In this document: positions 51,916 through 61,530 of the stretch, in pieces
Numbering within the stretch: the stretch's first letter is position 1
Layout: every line of letters starts with the position of its first letter
The notes under the pieces: generated by a model
Database searches by the model: none
Told to the model about the DNA's origin: nothing
Seen by the model: only the letters and a program-made list of their open reading frames with translations
From: Segetibacter sp. 3557_3
Lineage (GTDB): Bacteria > Bacteroidota > Bacteroidia > Chitinophagales > Chitinophagaceae
Assembly: GCF_004354985.1 (NCBI RefSeq)
Contig: NZ_SMSK01000010.1
Span: forward strand, 1 to 64,000
Direction: 5' to 3'
DNA: 64,000 bases
Made by a program: the position numbers and the translations under genes

Positions 51916-54900
51916 ATGTCGTTAAATCTGATCATATCTAATTCGCTTGGTGCTTTAGCCAGCACACTTTCCGGCGATCTGCAACGCAAGCGGGGCAACG
52001 TATTTCAGCCGCACCATATTGTGACGCAGACCGAAGGAATGAATAACTGGTTGAAATTGCAGATTGCTGACCATAACGGAATTGCTGCAAATTGCCTGTT
52101 TGTAAGTCCGAATGAAATCATCCAGAAAATTTATTACCTGGTTGGTGGTGAATTTCCGAACATGTTATCGGCTCAAAATCTTACCTGGCTACTATATACG
52201 ATCCTGGGTGAGAAAAGCTTTACAAAACGCTTTGCCCAAATTGCAGCTTACTACAACTACGATGGCACAGACAAGGATCTAAAGAGAATGGCACTTGCAG
52301 AAAAAACTGCAGACTTATTTGATCAATACCAGGTTTACCGCCCGGATTGGATAGCACAGTGGAATACGCAAAAGCCCGAAGACTTAACAACGGATAAATG
52401 GCAGCAATACCTCTGGCTAAGAGCAAAAAACCTTTCCGGGGGAAGACTGCCTGACAAAACACTCGTTGGCAGGTTTATTAAGGAGGCCATAAATTCGGAC
52501 CTGGTGAAAGAAAAACTACAGCACAAAATACCTGCATTGCACATTTTTGGGTTGTCGATTACAACGGAGTACCACCTTGAACTGCTCTTCCAAATCGCAG
52601 AAAGCATTGAGGTAACTTTTTACCTTGTTAATCCCGCGCCATTGGTGTATTGGTTTGAAGACAGGAGTGAAAAACAACTGGCGATATTAAGCCGGAAAGG
52701 ATTCGTTGACAAATCTGAAGTGAGTACCGGAAACACTTTACTTACGAGTTGGGGAAGGGTGATACAGGATACATTTATGATGCTGTTTAAGAATGAGGCA
52801 CTGTTGAACAGCCTTGAGGAGGTTGGTGTTGTTGAGCCGCCAAACAACAGTTTGTTGCACAAAATCCAGGATGACATTTTTAATGCCGCGGGCATAAACG
52901 AACGGAACACGATAAGTATAGCCGATATTACCGATGGTTCGCTTCGCATCAGTTCGTGTTATACCATTGCGCGTGAAATTGAAGTTCTCTATAACTACCT
53001 GGTTCATTTGGTGGACAAGAAAAAAGAAGCCCTTTCACCAAGGGATATCGTTGTTATGGTAACCGACATTGATGCTTATGCGCCCTATATCAAAGCAGTA
53101 TTCAGGCATTCTCCGTATAAGTTCCATTTTACCATTGCAGATGAAAGTTTTACCAATGGCGACACCCTTGTAAGCGCGTTAAGTTCACTATTGAGAATAA
53201 GCCAGGGAAGTTTTAAAGCGGAAGAAGTACTTCAACTATTTGACTCCGGATATATCAGAAGACGCTTTGGCATTACTAACCTCGAACTGGTACGTAAGGT
53301 GGTAGATGCTGCCAACATCAGGTTTGGAATCAAAGGCAAAATGTTAGACGAAACCAGGTTTGTAAGTTGGGAATATGGATTGAAAAGGATCATGTATGGT
53401 ATCTGTATGAGCGGGGAAGATGCGTATACAGACCCTGAAAGAGAATTAATTTTTCCAATTGACCTGCTTGAAGGAAGTGAGTCGGAACAGGTGGTTCGCT
53501 TTGTTCATTTTGTGCAAGTGCTAATGAACAGCATCCAGGAGAGAAAGCAGGACAGAACGATCGCTGACTGGGTAGAATATGTGGAGCGGCTCATTCACAA
53601 CCTGATTTGCGAGCCGGAAGAAGAGGTAGACGAGGATTACTTGTTGTTGCAGGAACAACTAAAAAATTACAATGTTGCCGATGAGTTTATGAATGAGAAA
53701 GTTGGATTTGACATCTTCGCACGCAGCCTTTTACAAGCTGTCTCGCGGGGCGGTCGATCCGGCTCATTTGCCGGCGGCGGTATAACTTTCTGTTCACTAA
53801 TTCCTATGCGGAGTATACCGTTTAAGGTTGTTGCCCTACTCGGATTGAATTACGATGCTTTTCCCCGGAAAGAAAATGCTGCCAGTTTCGACTTGATGGA
53901 GAAAGACAAAAGACGCAGGGGTGATCGTAACATCAAAGAAAACGATAAACACCTTTTTCTGGAGACGGTGCTCTCCGCGAGAGCATATTTATACATGAGC
54001 TATATCGGGCAAAGTGCAAAAGACAACTCCACCCTTCCCCCTTCTGCTGTAGTGGATGAACTAATTGATTACATAGAAGCAAGCTGCGAAAAACCCTCAA
54101 GTGTCCGGGCTGCTATAATTAACAAACACCCACTGCACAGTTTTAGTCAAAGGTATATTCGTAATAGTGGAATATACCCGAACTATCTTGATATGAAACG
54201 GGGCGATCTGGTTAAAACCATCGACGAGAATAAACAGCCTGAGTCCCTCAGTTTCGATGAAATTTCCTTGGAAGGATTAATTGCTTTCTTCCGACATCCA
54301 TTTAAGGCCTACTACAACAAAGTGCTCAACATTTACTATGAAGAAGAAGATGTTCTATTAAGCGATACCGAAGTTTTTACGTTAAACAAATTACAGGAAT
54401 GGACGTTGAAACCACAAATGTTGAAAATGCCGGACAACGAGCTCGGCGAGCTGAAAACCCGGCTGGTAAAAACCGGTGGTCTGCCCCTTAAAAACATGGC
54501 AGACGTGGCATTACACCAGGTTGAAGAGTCGGTGATTGATATTAAAAAATTATTCAGGGATGTTGTAGAAGACCATGTGGAGGAGAAAATTGAACTGGCG
54601 CTGACTATTGATCATAGCTTAATGAAAGGAACAATAAGAAATATGTTTGGCAGTAAGCTGGTGGTTGTATCATATGCTAAGGACGAAGCAAAACAATTGC
54701 TGGATACTTACATCCGGTATTTAACGGCCACAGCAAATGGATTTGACTTAGAAGTTTATTTTCTTTCTTCAAACCGGAACGCTACGTTTAAGGGTATAAA
54801 GATTGCGAAAACCGAGGCCGTGAACCGTTTACAGGAACTGGTTAGATTGTACAAACAGGGACACGATAGTATCCTGGCTTATTTCCCGGCTTTTAAGATT

Positions 54901-55116
54901 CAACCCGCTGAAGTAGATGAACTTGATGAAGCCTTCATCAGGAAAGTTATCAGCGAACATTTTCACAACTTCAAGTTCCCTTGTACGGACAGATACTTAT
55001 TGAATGAATATGAAAACGGCTATTTTAAATCAGCAAATATTGTTGAGGCATTCAAAAAAACAGGTGAAAAGCTTATCAAACCGCTGGCAGAACTGTTTCC
55101 CGAATATTATAAATAA
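51916..55116 (+). CDS. recC: Exodeoxyribonuclease V, RecC subunit
   Basis: The 1066-residue product is RecC-like: the N-terminal dead-helicase region includes HHIVTQTEGMNNWLKLQIAD and NCLFVSPNEIIQKIYYL, and the middle carries the GGGITFCSLIPMRSIPFKVVALLGLNYDAFPRKE block typical of the family. Walker A is absent, as expected for RecC. The C-terminal inactive nuclease fold (EISLEGLIAFFRHPFKAYYNKVL) matches. RecC scans for Chi and holds RecB and RecD together. It follows recD by 70 bp and precedes recB by 64 bp, so the three form one operon. Divergence from Proteobacterial RecC is high but the layout is clear. Confidence 0.9.
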   Translation: MSLNLIISNSLGALASTLSGDLQRKRGNVFQPHHIVTQTEGMNNWLKLQIADHNGIAANCLFVSPNEIIQKIYYLVGGEFPNMLSAQNLTWLLYTILGEKSFTKRFAQIAAYYNYDGTDKDLKRMALAEKTADLFDQYQVYRPDWIAQWNTQKPEDLTTDKWQQYLWLRAKNLSGGRLPDKTLVGRFIKEAINSDLVKEKLQHKIPALHIFGLSITTEYHLELLFQIAESIEVTFYLVNPAPLVYWFEDRSEKQLAILSRKGFVDKSEVSTGNTLLTSWGRVIQDTFMMLFKNEALLNSLEEVGVVEPPNNSLLHKIQDDIFNAAGINERNTISIADITDGSLRISSCYTIAREIEVLYNYLVHLVDKKKEALSPRDIVVMVTDIDAYAPYIKAVFRHSPYKFHFTIADESFTNGDTLVSALSSLLRISQGSFKAEEVLQLFDSGYIRRRFGITNLELVRKVVDAANIRFGIKGKMLDETRFVSWEYGLKRIMYGICMSGEDAYTDPERELIFPIDLLEGSESEQVVRFVHFVQVLMNSIQERKQDRTIADWVEYVERLIHNLICEPEEEVDEDYLLLQEQLKNYNVADEFMNEKVGFDIFARSLLQAVSRGGRSGSFAGGGITFCSLIPMRSIPFKVVALLGLNYDAFPRKENAASFDLMEKDKRRRGDRNIKENDKHLFLETVLSARAYLYMSYIGQSAKDNSTLPPSAVVDELIDYIEASCEKPSSVRAAIINKHPLHSFSQRYIRNSGIYPNYLDMKRGDLVKTIDENKQPESLSFDEISLEGLIAFFRHPFKAYYNKVLNIYYEEEDVLLSDTEVFTLNKLQEWTLKPQMLKMPDNELGELKTRLVKTGGLPLKNMADVALHQVEESVIDIKKLFRDVVEDHVEEKIELALTIDHSLMKGTIRNMFGSKLVVVSYAKDEAKQLLDTYIRYLTATANGFDLEVYFLSSNRNATFKGIKIAKTEAVNRLQELVRLYKQGHDSILAYFPAFKIQPAEVDELDEAFIRKVISEHFHNFKFPCTDRYLLNEYENGYFKSANIVEAFKKTGEKLIKPLAELFPEYYK

Positions 55117-55180
55117 CAACAATGCTGTATTCCCGGGCAGCCAAAGAACTAAATGATACCTAGTGCTCCAAAAAAATTCG

Positions 55181-58100
55181 ATGTCAAAAATACTCAGCCT
55201 TTTTCCTGACGAGGAACAATCTACAACCAACAGCCACCAGGAATTCAAACCGTTTGACGCCGGTTCAGTTGACCTGGTTGGCAGCAACCTAATAGAGGCA
55301 AGCGCCGGCACAGGAAAGACCTACTCTATTGCCATCCTGGTTTTGCGTTTGATCATTGAACAAAAGCTGTCCGTCAAAGAAATCCTGATGGTCACTTTTA
55401 CCAAGGCCGCGGTTGCTGAACTTGAAGAAAGGATCCGGCTATTTATTCGCAAGGCCTATAAAGCTAGCCAGGGTGAACAAATTGATGATGGCACCATTTC
55501 AGGGTTGGTTAGCGCTGGTATTGCAAAGACCTCAGCAACCGAGGTGCAGGAACAGCTGAAAGAAGCGGTACTGTTCCTCGACGAAACGGCGGTCCTTACG
55601 ATTCACAGCTTCTGCCAATTGACACTTACCGAGTTTGCATTTGAAACAAATCAACTCTTTGGTGCGGAAACCATGCAGGATACCGGTATTGTCCTGCAGG
55701 ATGAAGTAAACAAATTTTGGCGGGAAAATATTACAACAATACCTGCCCGGCTTTTGCAATACCTGGTAACAGCAGAACCAGCTTTAACAAGAGAGCATAT
55801 CAGGCAGGTTGTTCAGGAACACCTGAATGGTAAACAATACTTTAATTACGATAAGAATAAGGATTACGCTTACTGCGAAGAGGATCACCAAAAAATTCTG
55901 ACAGAGCTGGCAGAAATTGAGATTGAAGAACAAAAGCTAAAAGGGGAATTACACGAATTTATCAAAAATAATGAGCAGGAAATCCGTGATAAAAGCCTGG
56001 CAAACACGCATGCTAGAAAGGCTCGTTTCCATGAATTCGAGTCACCGGAACAACTTGTAACGGATATCCTGGCTAAAAGAAAATCTGGCTACATACAAAC
56101 AGTGTTTGCAGATATTGTAACCCGTTGCAACGACTGCGATATACTGGTAAAAGATATCAGCTCAAGGATTCAGCAAGTAATCAATGACATCAGTTGCCAG
56201 GCGATAAACATTGTTTCCGCAGGATTAGAAGATTACAAACAACGCAACAACCTGCTCTCATTCGACGACATGATCGTTAACCTGCATAGGGCATTCACCG
56301 GTAAAAATCCTCAGAAATTAGTGGATGCATTGCAGAATAAGTACAAAGCGGTATTTGTAGATGAGTTCCAGGATACCGACCGGCTTCAATATGAAATCTT
56401 TCAGAAAGCTTTTGGAAGCGGCACCATCCTTTTTCTTATTGGTGATCCCAAGCAATCGATCTATGCATGGCGAAAGGCAGACATTTTTACTTACTTCAAA
56501 GCTAAAAATGACGTTCAAAACAGGTATACCATGAACAGGAACTTCCGTTCCGCAGAAGGACTGATACACGCCATGAACTTGTTTTTTGAACCACGCCCAG
56601 GATTTGATACTTTTTTCTTTAATGACTCAGAGGATGCAATAAGGTACCGCGAAGTACATTCACCTGAGCCAAACATGAAAGGCGAACTGGGGTACCAACG
56701 GCAAGCGGTTGTGCCAATTACCATTACAACAGTACCCAGGAAAGAACAATTATCCGAAACGGTTGCGGCACAAATTATTCAGTTGTTGTCAGATGATGGT
56801 TTTAGGATTACCCGGAACGGTGAACACAGACGCGTAACCCCATCCGATATTGGGATCCTCGTTAGAACAAAAGGCCAAGGCAGGGAAATCAAGCAGACCC
56901 TTGCACGATATTGCATACCTGCTATTACCATCGACGACAGTAAAGTGTTGAGGTCGCCGGAAGCAATATGCTTATTGTACGTTCTTGAGGCTATGACAGA
57001 CATTTCAAGGCAGTCTATCAATAGGGCATTATTATCGCCCTTCACGGGGTATAAGGCCGCTGAGATCTTATCGCTGAATGATGAGATAACATTGACGCTT
57101 TTTCGCAAATACCGCAATCAATGGCAAAATGATGGGGTATTTACAGCCCTTATGGAATTTGTCAGCGACTTTGATGTGCGTGGGGTATTATTGGGAGCTA
57201 ACACTGAAAGCGGGGAACGCATTATTGCTAACTTGTTTCAGCTGATTGAGGTGGTGCACAAGGTACAAACCAACAAACAGTTTTCACCACCCGAACTAAT
57301 TAGTTGGCTGCGGCGGGGGATCGAAGGAATGGAAGCAGAGGGCGACGAATACGAGCAGCGTGTTGAAAGCGACGAAGAGTCGGTAAAAATAGTAACGATA
57401 CACAAGAGCAAGGGGTTGGAGTACAATATTGTTTTTGCTCCTTTTCTCGACCTGGTTGAAAATACCTTTGCCGATATGTTTAGCTATCGCGATCCCGAGT
57501 CAGGCGAATACATCTCCATTGAAAAGAACAAAATCGGTGAAGAGCAGCTGGAATGGGTACGTATGCAAAATGAACAGGAAAACCGCCGGTTGGTATACGT
57601 GTCGCTTACAAGGGCGGTCTATAAATGTTTTGTGCACCACTGTTCCGGAAATTATTACCGCAATTCTACACTTTCAACTTTTCTACAGGCACTTAATGGC
57701 TGCGATGAACGACTAATCAGCAACGAGGAGGCCGCCGAACCACCCAAAGAGTTTAGGTACCAGGAGGATGACCGTTATAAACCAGTAAAGCGGAATACTG
57801 AAGTAAAGTTTACGCTCGAGCATAATAACTGGACAAAAATGAGCTATTCAATGCTTGCACAAAAAGGCGAAATCACATCGAAACCGCGGAGTACCAACCA
57901 GGGGGACAAGTACGACCAGTTCATGTTCAGCCAACTGGTGAGAGGAAGTAAAACAGGGAACCTGTTGCACTACATTTTTGAGCATGTTCAATTTAGCAGC
58001 GAATACAACTGGTCCTATGTAATTGAAGAAGCCTTAAATCAGCATCTGCCAAAACACAAAGAGCAGTATTCACCCATGTTATACCAGATGCTTCAGCACA

Positions 58101-58630
58101 CGTTAAACGTACCCCTGCAAATTGGCGAAGAAACATTCAAACTGGCCGAAATCGACAACGATGAACGAATAAATGAGTTTGAGTTTGATTTCCCTGTACC
58201 TGTTTACGATCCGGCAATGCTTAATAAATTAACGGACAACAACATCGAAGTGCGGGTGTCGTGGGACAAACCCCTGGAAGGAATTGTTAACGGCAAAGTG
58301 GACCTGTTTTTTGGTGTCCGGGACAAGTATTATATCCTCGATTGGAAAAGCAATTACCTTGGCGATAGCCTGGCTGATTATGCTCCCCGTGCGCTTGCAA
58401 CTGCAATGAACGAAAACAATTACCACCTCCAATACTTATTGTATACGCTTGCTGCAACGAAATACCTGAAAAGCAGGCTGCCGGATTTCCGGTACGAAAA
58501 ACATTTTGGTGGGGTAATCTACCTGTTTATCCGGGGAATAAGGAAAAATGGGCAAACAGGGATTTTTGTAAATCGTCCCAGCCCTGACCAGTTGGAAGCA
58601 TTGGAACGGATTATGAACGCAAAGGACTGA
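55181..58630 (+). CDS. recB: Exodeoxyribonuclease V, RecB subunit (helicase-nuclease)
   Basis: The product is 1149 residues from the ATG at 55181; an upstream GTG at 55163 is less likely. It is an SF1A helicase with Walker A EASAGTGKTYSIA, Walker B VFVDEFQDTDRLQYEIF, motif III FLIGDPKQSIYAWRKADIF, motif V KIVTIHKSKGLEYNIVFAP and motif VI LVYVSLTRAVYKC. The C-terminal PD-(D/E)XK nuclease is shown by GKVDLFFGVRDKYYILDWKSNYLGD (catalytic Asp and Lys). RecB supplies 3'-5' unwinding, DNA cleavage and RecA loading. It is the last gene of the recDCB operon. No terminator hairpin was identified after the stop. Confidence 0.95.
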   Translation: MSKILSLFPDEEQSTTNSHQEFKPFDAGSVDLVGSNLIEASAGTGKTYSIAILVLRLIIEQKLSVKEILMVTFTKAAVAELEERIRLFIRKAYKASQGEQIDDGTISGLVSAGIAKTSATEVQEQLKEAVLFLDETAVLTIHSFCQLTLTEFAFETNQLFGAETMQDTGIVLQDEVNKFWRENITTIPARLLQYLVTAEPALTREHIRQVVQEHLNGKQYFNYDKNKDYAYCEEDHQKILTELAEIEIEEQKLKGELHEFIKNNEQEIRDKSLANTHARKARFHEFESPEQLVTDILAKRKSGYIQTVFADIVTRCNDCDILVKDISSRIQQVINDISCQAINIVSAGLEDYKQRNNLLSFDDMIVNLHRAFTGKNPQKLVDALQNKYKAVFVDEFQDTDRLQYEIFQKAFGSGTILFLIGDPKQSIYAWRKADIFTYFKAKNDVQNRYTMNRNFRSAEGLIHAMNLFFEPRPGFDTFFFNDSEDAIRYREVHSPEPNMKGELGYQRQAVVPITITTVPRKEQLSETVAAQIIQLLSDDGFRITRNGEHRRVTPSDIGILVRTKGQGREIKQTLARYCIPAITIDDSKVLRSPEAICLLYVLEAMTDISRQSINRALLSPFTGYKAAEILSLNDEITLTLFRKYRNQWQNDGVFTALMEFVSDFDVRGVLLGANTESGERIIANLFQLIEVVHKVQTNKQFSPPELISWLRRGIEGMEAEGDEYEQRVESDEESVKIVTIHKSKGLEYNIVFAPFLDLVENTFADMFSYRDPESGEYISIEKNKIGEEQLEWVRMQNEQENRRLVYVSLTRAVYKCFVHHCSGNYYRNSTLSTFLQALNGCDERLISNEEAAEPPKEFRYQEDDRYKPVKRNTEVKFTLEHNNWTKMSYSMLAQKGEITSKPRSTNQGDKYDQFMFSQLVRGSKTGNLLHYIFEHVQFSSEYNWSYVIEEALNQHLPKHKEQYSPMLYQMLQHTLNVPLQIGEETFKLAEIDNDERINEFEFDFPVPVYDPAMLNKLTDNNIEVRVSWDKPLEGIVNGKVDLFFGVRDKYYILDWKSNYLGDSLADYAPRALATAMNENNYHLQYLLYTLAATKYLKSRLPDFRYEKHFGGVIYLFIRGIRKNGQTGIFVNRPSPDQLEALERIMNAKD

Positions 58631-58961
58631 TCAGTTTACGACTATCATCGCACACCGTTACCAGGCTTGTTATAAAACCCGCAATAGAAAAATGATCAGG
58701 CCTGGCCAATTTCTGCATTCCTGCATTTCAAGCCAGCAGGGATTTTGTTCGTTGAGTACTCCTCGTAAAAGATACGATGCAATTGTGTAATGGTGAATTC
58801 TCGCCCAGTGGCAGCTGTCCTGCACGTGTTTATTGTTACTGTTCTTTTCAGATCTGTTATGAAAACTGCATGTTGGCTAACGCAATTGAAAAAAATACGA
58901 TTGGTAAATTGCTGTTTAAACTCAACTTAAATGCTGTTTTTATATCTCCTTAATTAAGATA
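58631..58961. other. Noncoding spacer downstream of recB
   Basis: No reading frame, repeat or T-tailed hairpin was found. It is AT-rich towards its right end. Confidence 0.4.
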
Positions 58962-59072
58962 TTATCGTTTAAGCTTGCTCTGGCAGTCGTTGAGAACCGG
59001 GATAATTGCATTGGGGTTTACGGGTTCGTAAAACAAAGCCGGGGTTAATTTGTCGTATTTTCCGTTATGCAT
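58962..59072 (-). CDS. Possible small ORF or C-terminal gene remnant
   Basis: A 36-codon minus-strand frame (MHNGKYDKLTPALFYEPVNP and on to NDCQSKLKR) has protein-like composition, and the same open frame extends about 15 codons further upstream without an ATG (DDCAAYRPIRNQT). It lies alone in an 820-bp AT-rich spacer, so it may be the eroded tail of a lost gene or a real small protein. It has no clear ribosome-binding site. No family is recognised. Confidence 0.27.
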   Translation of the reverse strand: MHNGKYDKLTPALFYEPVNPNAIIPVLNDCQSKLKR

Positions 59073-59450
59073 CGTTTGATTTCTGATAGGCCGATAGGCA
59101 GCGCAATCGTCTGCAGGTTATTAATTGTTAAAATAAAACAAGAAAGCTATTTCAAACGTTAAATAGGAATTGTATGTTTAATGTCCGCAAAACACCAGGT
59201 AATATTGACAATAGCTGCAGACAATTCTTGATTCTAAGGAACATTACGCAACCAAGACTGCCTTATATACGTCAAACACAACCAATAACCAGGATTAATA
59301 CTGATAACCATACCATATAAATCCTGAACAACTTAAAAAACTGCGTATCTGTAATTGATAATTATTGCCCTGGAATAAGTCAGCTCCTGTTATCAACTGG
59401 TACCTAAAACAATCAATTTAGATTTCTTAACCCCCAGAAAATTTTAAAAA
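59073..59450. other. AT-rich upstream region of the AT-hook gene
   Basis: About 380 bp of AT-rich noncoding DNA presumably carry the promoter of the small AT-hook gene. No exact TAnnTTTG box with a well-spaced -33 element was found. Confidence 0.35.
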
Positions 59451-59720
59451 ATGGAAGCAAATCTTGTAATCAATGTACGCGATCTTACCGAGGAATTTGC
59501 AAATGGGCTGATGCAGGTTTTCTCGAAAGATGCCATGCTTAACATTACCGTCATTTATGAACCAGGCGGTTTAAATAACCCGGCGACTCAACAACCGGCG
59601 AAAACCAAAAGTGGTGAGCCTGCGAAAAAAAGAGGCAGAAAACCAAAGGTGAAGGAAAGCCCTGCTGCTGATGCCGCTCCTAAGAAAAGAGGACGTAAAC
59701 CAAAAGTGGTTGCTGACTAA
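59451..59720 (+). CDS. Small AT-hook protein
   Basis: The product has 89 residues. The first ~45 form a compact acidic/hydrophobic part (MEANLVINVRDLTEEFANGL, then VFSKDAMLNITVIYEP). The C-terminal half carries two copies of an AT-hook, KKRGRKPKV at about residues 62-70 and 78-86, separated by an Ala-rich acidic linker (KESPAADAAP). Such hooks bind the minor groove of AT-rich DNA, so it may be a nucleoid-associated or regulatory protein. The N-terminal part is not recognised. The long AT-rich upstream spacer and a hairpin directly after the gene suggest a monocistronic, possibly well-expressed unit. Confidence 0.75.
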   Translation: MEANLVINVRDLTEEFANGLMQVFSKDAMLNITVIYEPGGLNNPATQQPAKTKSGEPAKKRGRKPKVKESPAADAAPKKRGRKPKVVAD

Positions 59721-59764
59721 TACCCATGGAGGCCATTAGCCTTGCCAAAAAGCTACTAAAATAA

Positions 59765-59791
59765 CAACGCCCCTGGAAAAATGGGGCGTTG
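59765..59791. terminator. Bidirectional terminator candidate between convergent genes
   Basis: CAACGCCCC (59765-59773) pairs with GGGGCGTTG (59783-59791) around a 9-nt loop (TGGAAAAAT). It lies 44 bp after the AT-hook stop and 53 bp after the S41 protease stop on the opposite strand. The T-run is weak on both sides, so the efficiency is uncertain. Confidence 0.6.
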
Positions 59792-59844
59792 CTGTTATCT
59801 TATATAGCGTGATCGTGTGAACAAATCACCAATCAGAATACGAC

Positions 59845-61236
59845 TTAAAACCTGATCCTCGAATCAATTGTTCCCTCAAAGATATTCCCTTTCAATCCCG
59901 TATTGATCGATTCAATGCGGGGATCAACAGATGCCTCCGTTGTACCATCGGTACGGTAATTCCCGTTTTTAAGCCCGTTTAAAATATAACCGAGTGCTGA
60001 CTCATTTCTGTCACCCCAGTCTTTATCAATCCCATCTGCGACCTGGTTGGTGAGGGAAAGACCACCAAAATAATCACTCTCACCGTTCTTGTTAACAGTA
60101 CGGAACGACACAGGAAAAACATACCAGTCGCCGACAGGTATTGGGAAATAGCCTACGGGTTTACCATGGGTTTTGCTTGGTCCCACAATCCTGACGTCCA
60201 TGTACGGTCTCAGGTTATTGATGAGCAGTTCACTGGCGGAAGCCGTCAGGTTACTTACAATAAATGAAACACGCGTTGCATTTACGTTACCAGCTTTTGC
60301 AAACAAGGTTGTGTTGTTGAAACTGGTATACTTATCATTGAATTTCTCCTGCATCATGATTTGGCCGTTGGAGCTGGCATTGATGATATAGTTCGCCAGC
60401 TTTTCCTGCACATTCACGTAACCACCACCATTGTACCTGAGATCCACAATCAGCTCCTTTACCTGTTGCTCACCAAAGCGACTGAATACAGCACTAAGGT
60501 CACGGTAAATCTGGGCGGTATCACCAAGGAAAGAATTAAATACAAGGTAACCGACTTTCTTACCACCCTCGGTATATACCGAGTCTAACACGACTGGGTT
60601 TTCCTGGTAGCCGGCAGCTTTCAGTGTCATGTCCACGCTTGAACCATCAGGCTTTACGAAGGTAAAAGTGCTGTTTTCACTTTCATAAACACCTTTAACA
60701 ACCAGGCTGGAATTTGCGGTATTGATGTTTGAGCTGCCATTTATCCGGGTGATCCTCCAGCCACGGCGTATGCCGGCAAGTCCTGCGGGGGAAGCCTTTT
60801 CTACCTGCCGTACGCGTAAATCGTTGTCTGCACGGAAAAACACATTCAGGCCGAAATCATGTTGATCTTCTTCCGAGGTGCTGCTGATGCCCATGCTCAT
60901 ATTGTTCCACTCGGTTTTCTTCATGGCAAAACTCCAGCGGTCAACCGGGGTACTATAGCCGGTTTCAACACTATATGCACGAATTGCCGTCATGATCCCT
61001 TTAGGATCTTCAAAAGTTTGAGGATTGAATGATGCAGGAATTTGTTTGTACCACAAATAGATGTCACGTGTATAGATCAGCGTCGAATCTTTCAATTTCG
61101 CGGCTGATAAAGTATCGGCTTTTACCGGCGGTGTGGGGGCCGGCTCGGCTGGTTTGTCGGCGATGTCTTTCTTGCAGGATGAAAACACACCAAGCGTTAT
61201 GATAAAACCAAAGGCTACTACATTGCTTAACCGCAT
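59845..61236 (-). CDS. S41 (C-terminal processing) family peptidase, lipoprotein
   Basis: The product is 463 residues from the ATG at 61236, which begins a lipoprotein signal (MRLSNVVAFGFIITLGVFSSC); the frame continues upstream to 61287 but is not needed. After a short proline-rich linker, a PDZ-like domain (ASPAGLAGIRRGWRITRI) precedes the S41 core: LIVDLRYNGGGYVN, the nucleophile region NLTASASELLINNLRP and the lysine region GPSKTHGKPVGY. It probably cleaves unfolded or tagged proteins at the inner face of the outer membrane. Its substrate is unknown. It is convergent with the AT-hook gene. Related proteins are common in Bacteroidota, often in several copies. Confidence 0.88.
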   Translation of the reverse strand: MRLSNVVAFGFIITLGVFSSCKKDIADKPAEPAPTPPVKADTLSAAKLKDSTLIYTRDIYLWYKQIPASFNPQTFEDPKGIMTAIRAYSVETGYSTPVDRWSFAMKKTEWNNMSMGISSTSEEDQHDFGLNVFFRADNDLRVRQVEKASPAGLAGIRRGWRITRINGSSNINTANSSLVVKGVYESENSTFTFVKPDGSSVDMTLKAAGYQENPVVLDSVYTEGGKKVGYLVFNSFLGDTAQIYRDLSAVFSRFGEQQVKELIVDLRYNGGGYVNVQEKLANYIINASSNGQIMMQEKFNDKYTSFNNTTLFAKAGNVNATRVSFIVSNLTASASELLINNLRPYMDVRIVGPSKTHGKPVGYFPIPVGDWYVFPVSFRTVNKNGESDYFGGLSLTNQVADGIDKDWGDRNESALGYILNGLKNGNYRTDGTTEASVDPRIESINTGLKGNIFEGTIDSRIRF

Positions 61237-61530
61237 AATTATTGGCTGAATTTGACTACATATTACAGCGATTTTCTGGCTAATCATAATTAAAAAATGT
61301 TATTTAACGGGCCGTTTACAGTTTCAAATACAAGGGTTTTGGTGTAATTGCGTGTTCCTGCACTGCCGGGTGCCCTGTTGTTTCGCAATTAAGCTTTCAA
61401 ACCCGGATGGAGCAGGTTATGCTGTTCTAACAACGTGCGTGCGAAGGCTTTAGTACATTACTATAATTGGATTGTTTTTAGGCTGCAATCACTGCCGGCA
61501 TCAGTTCAGTGGTTCGATTATTGAAAACTT

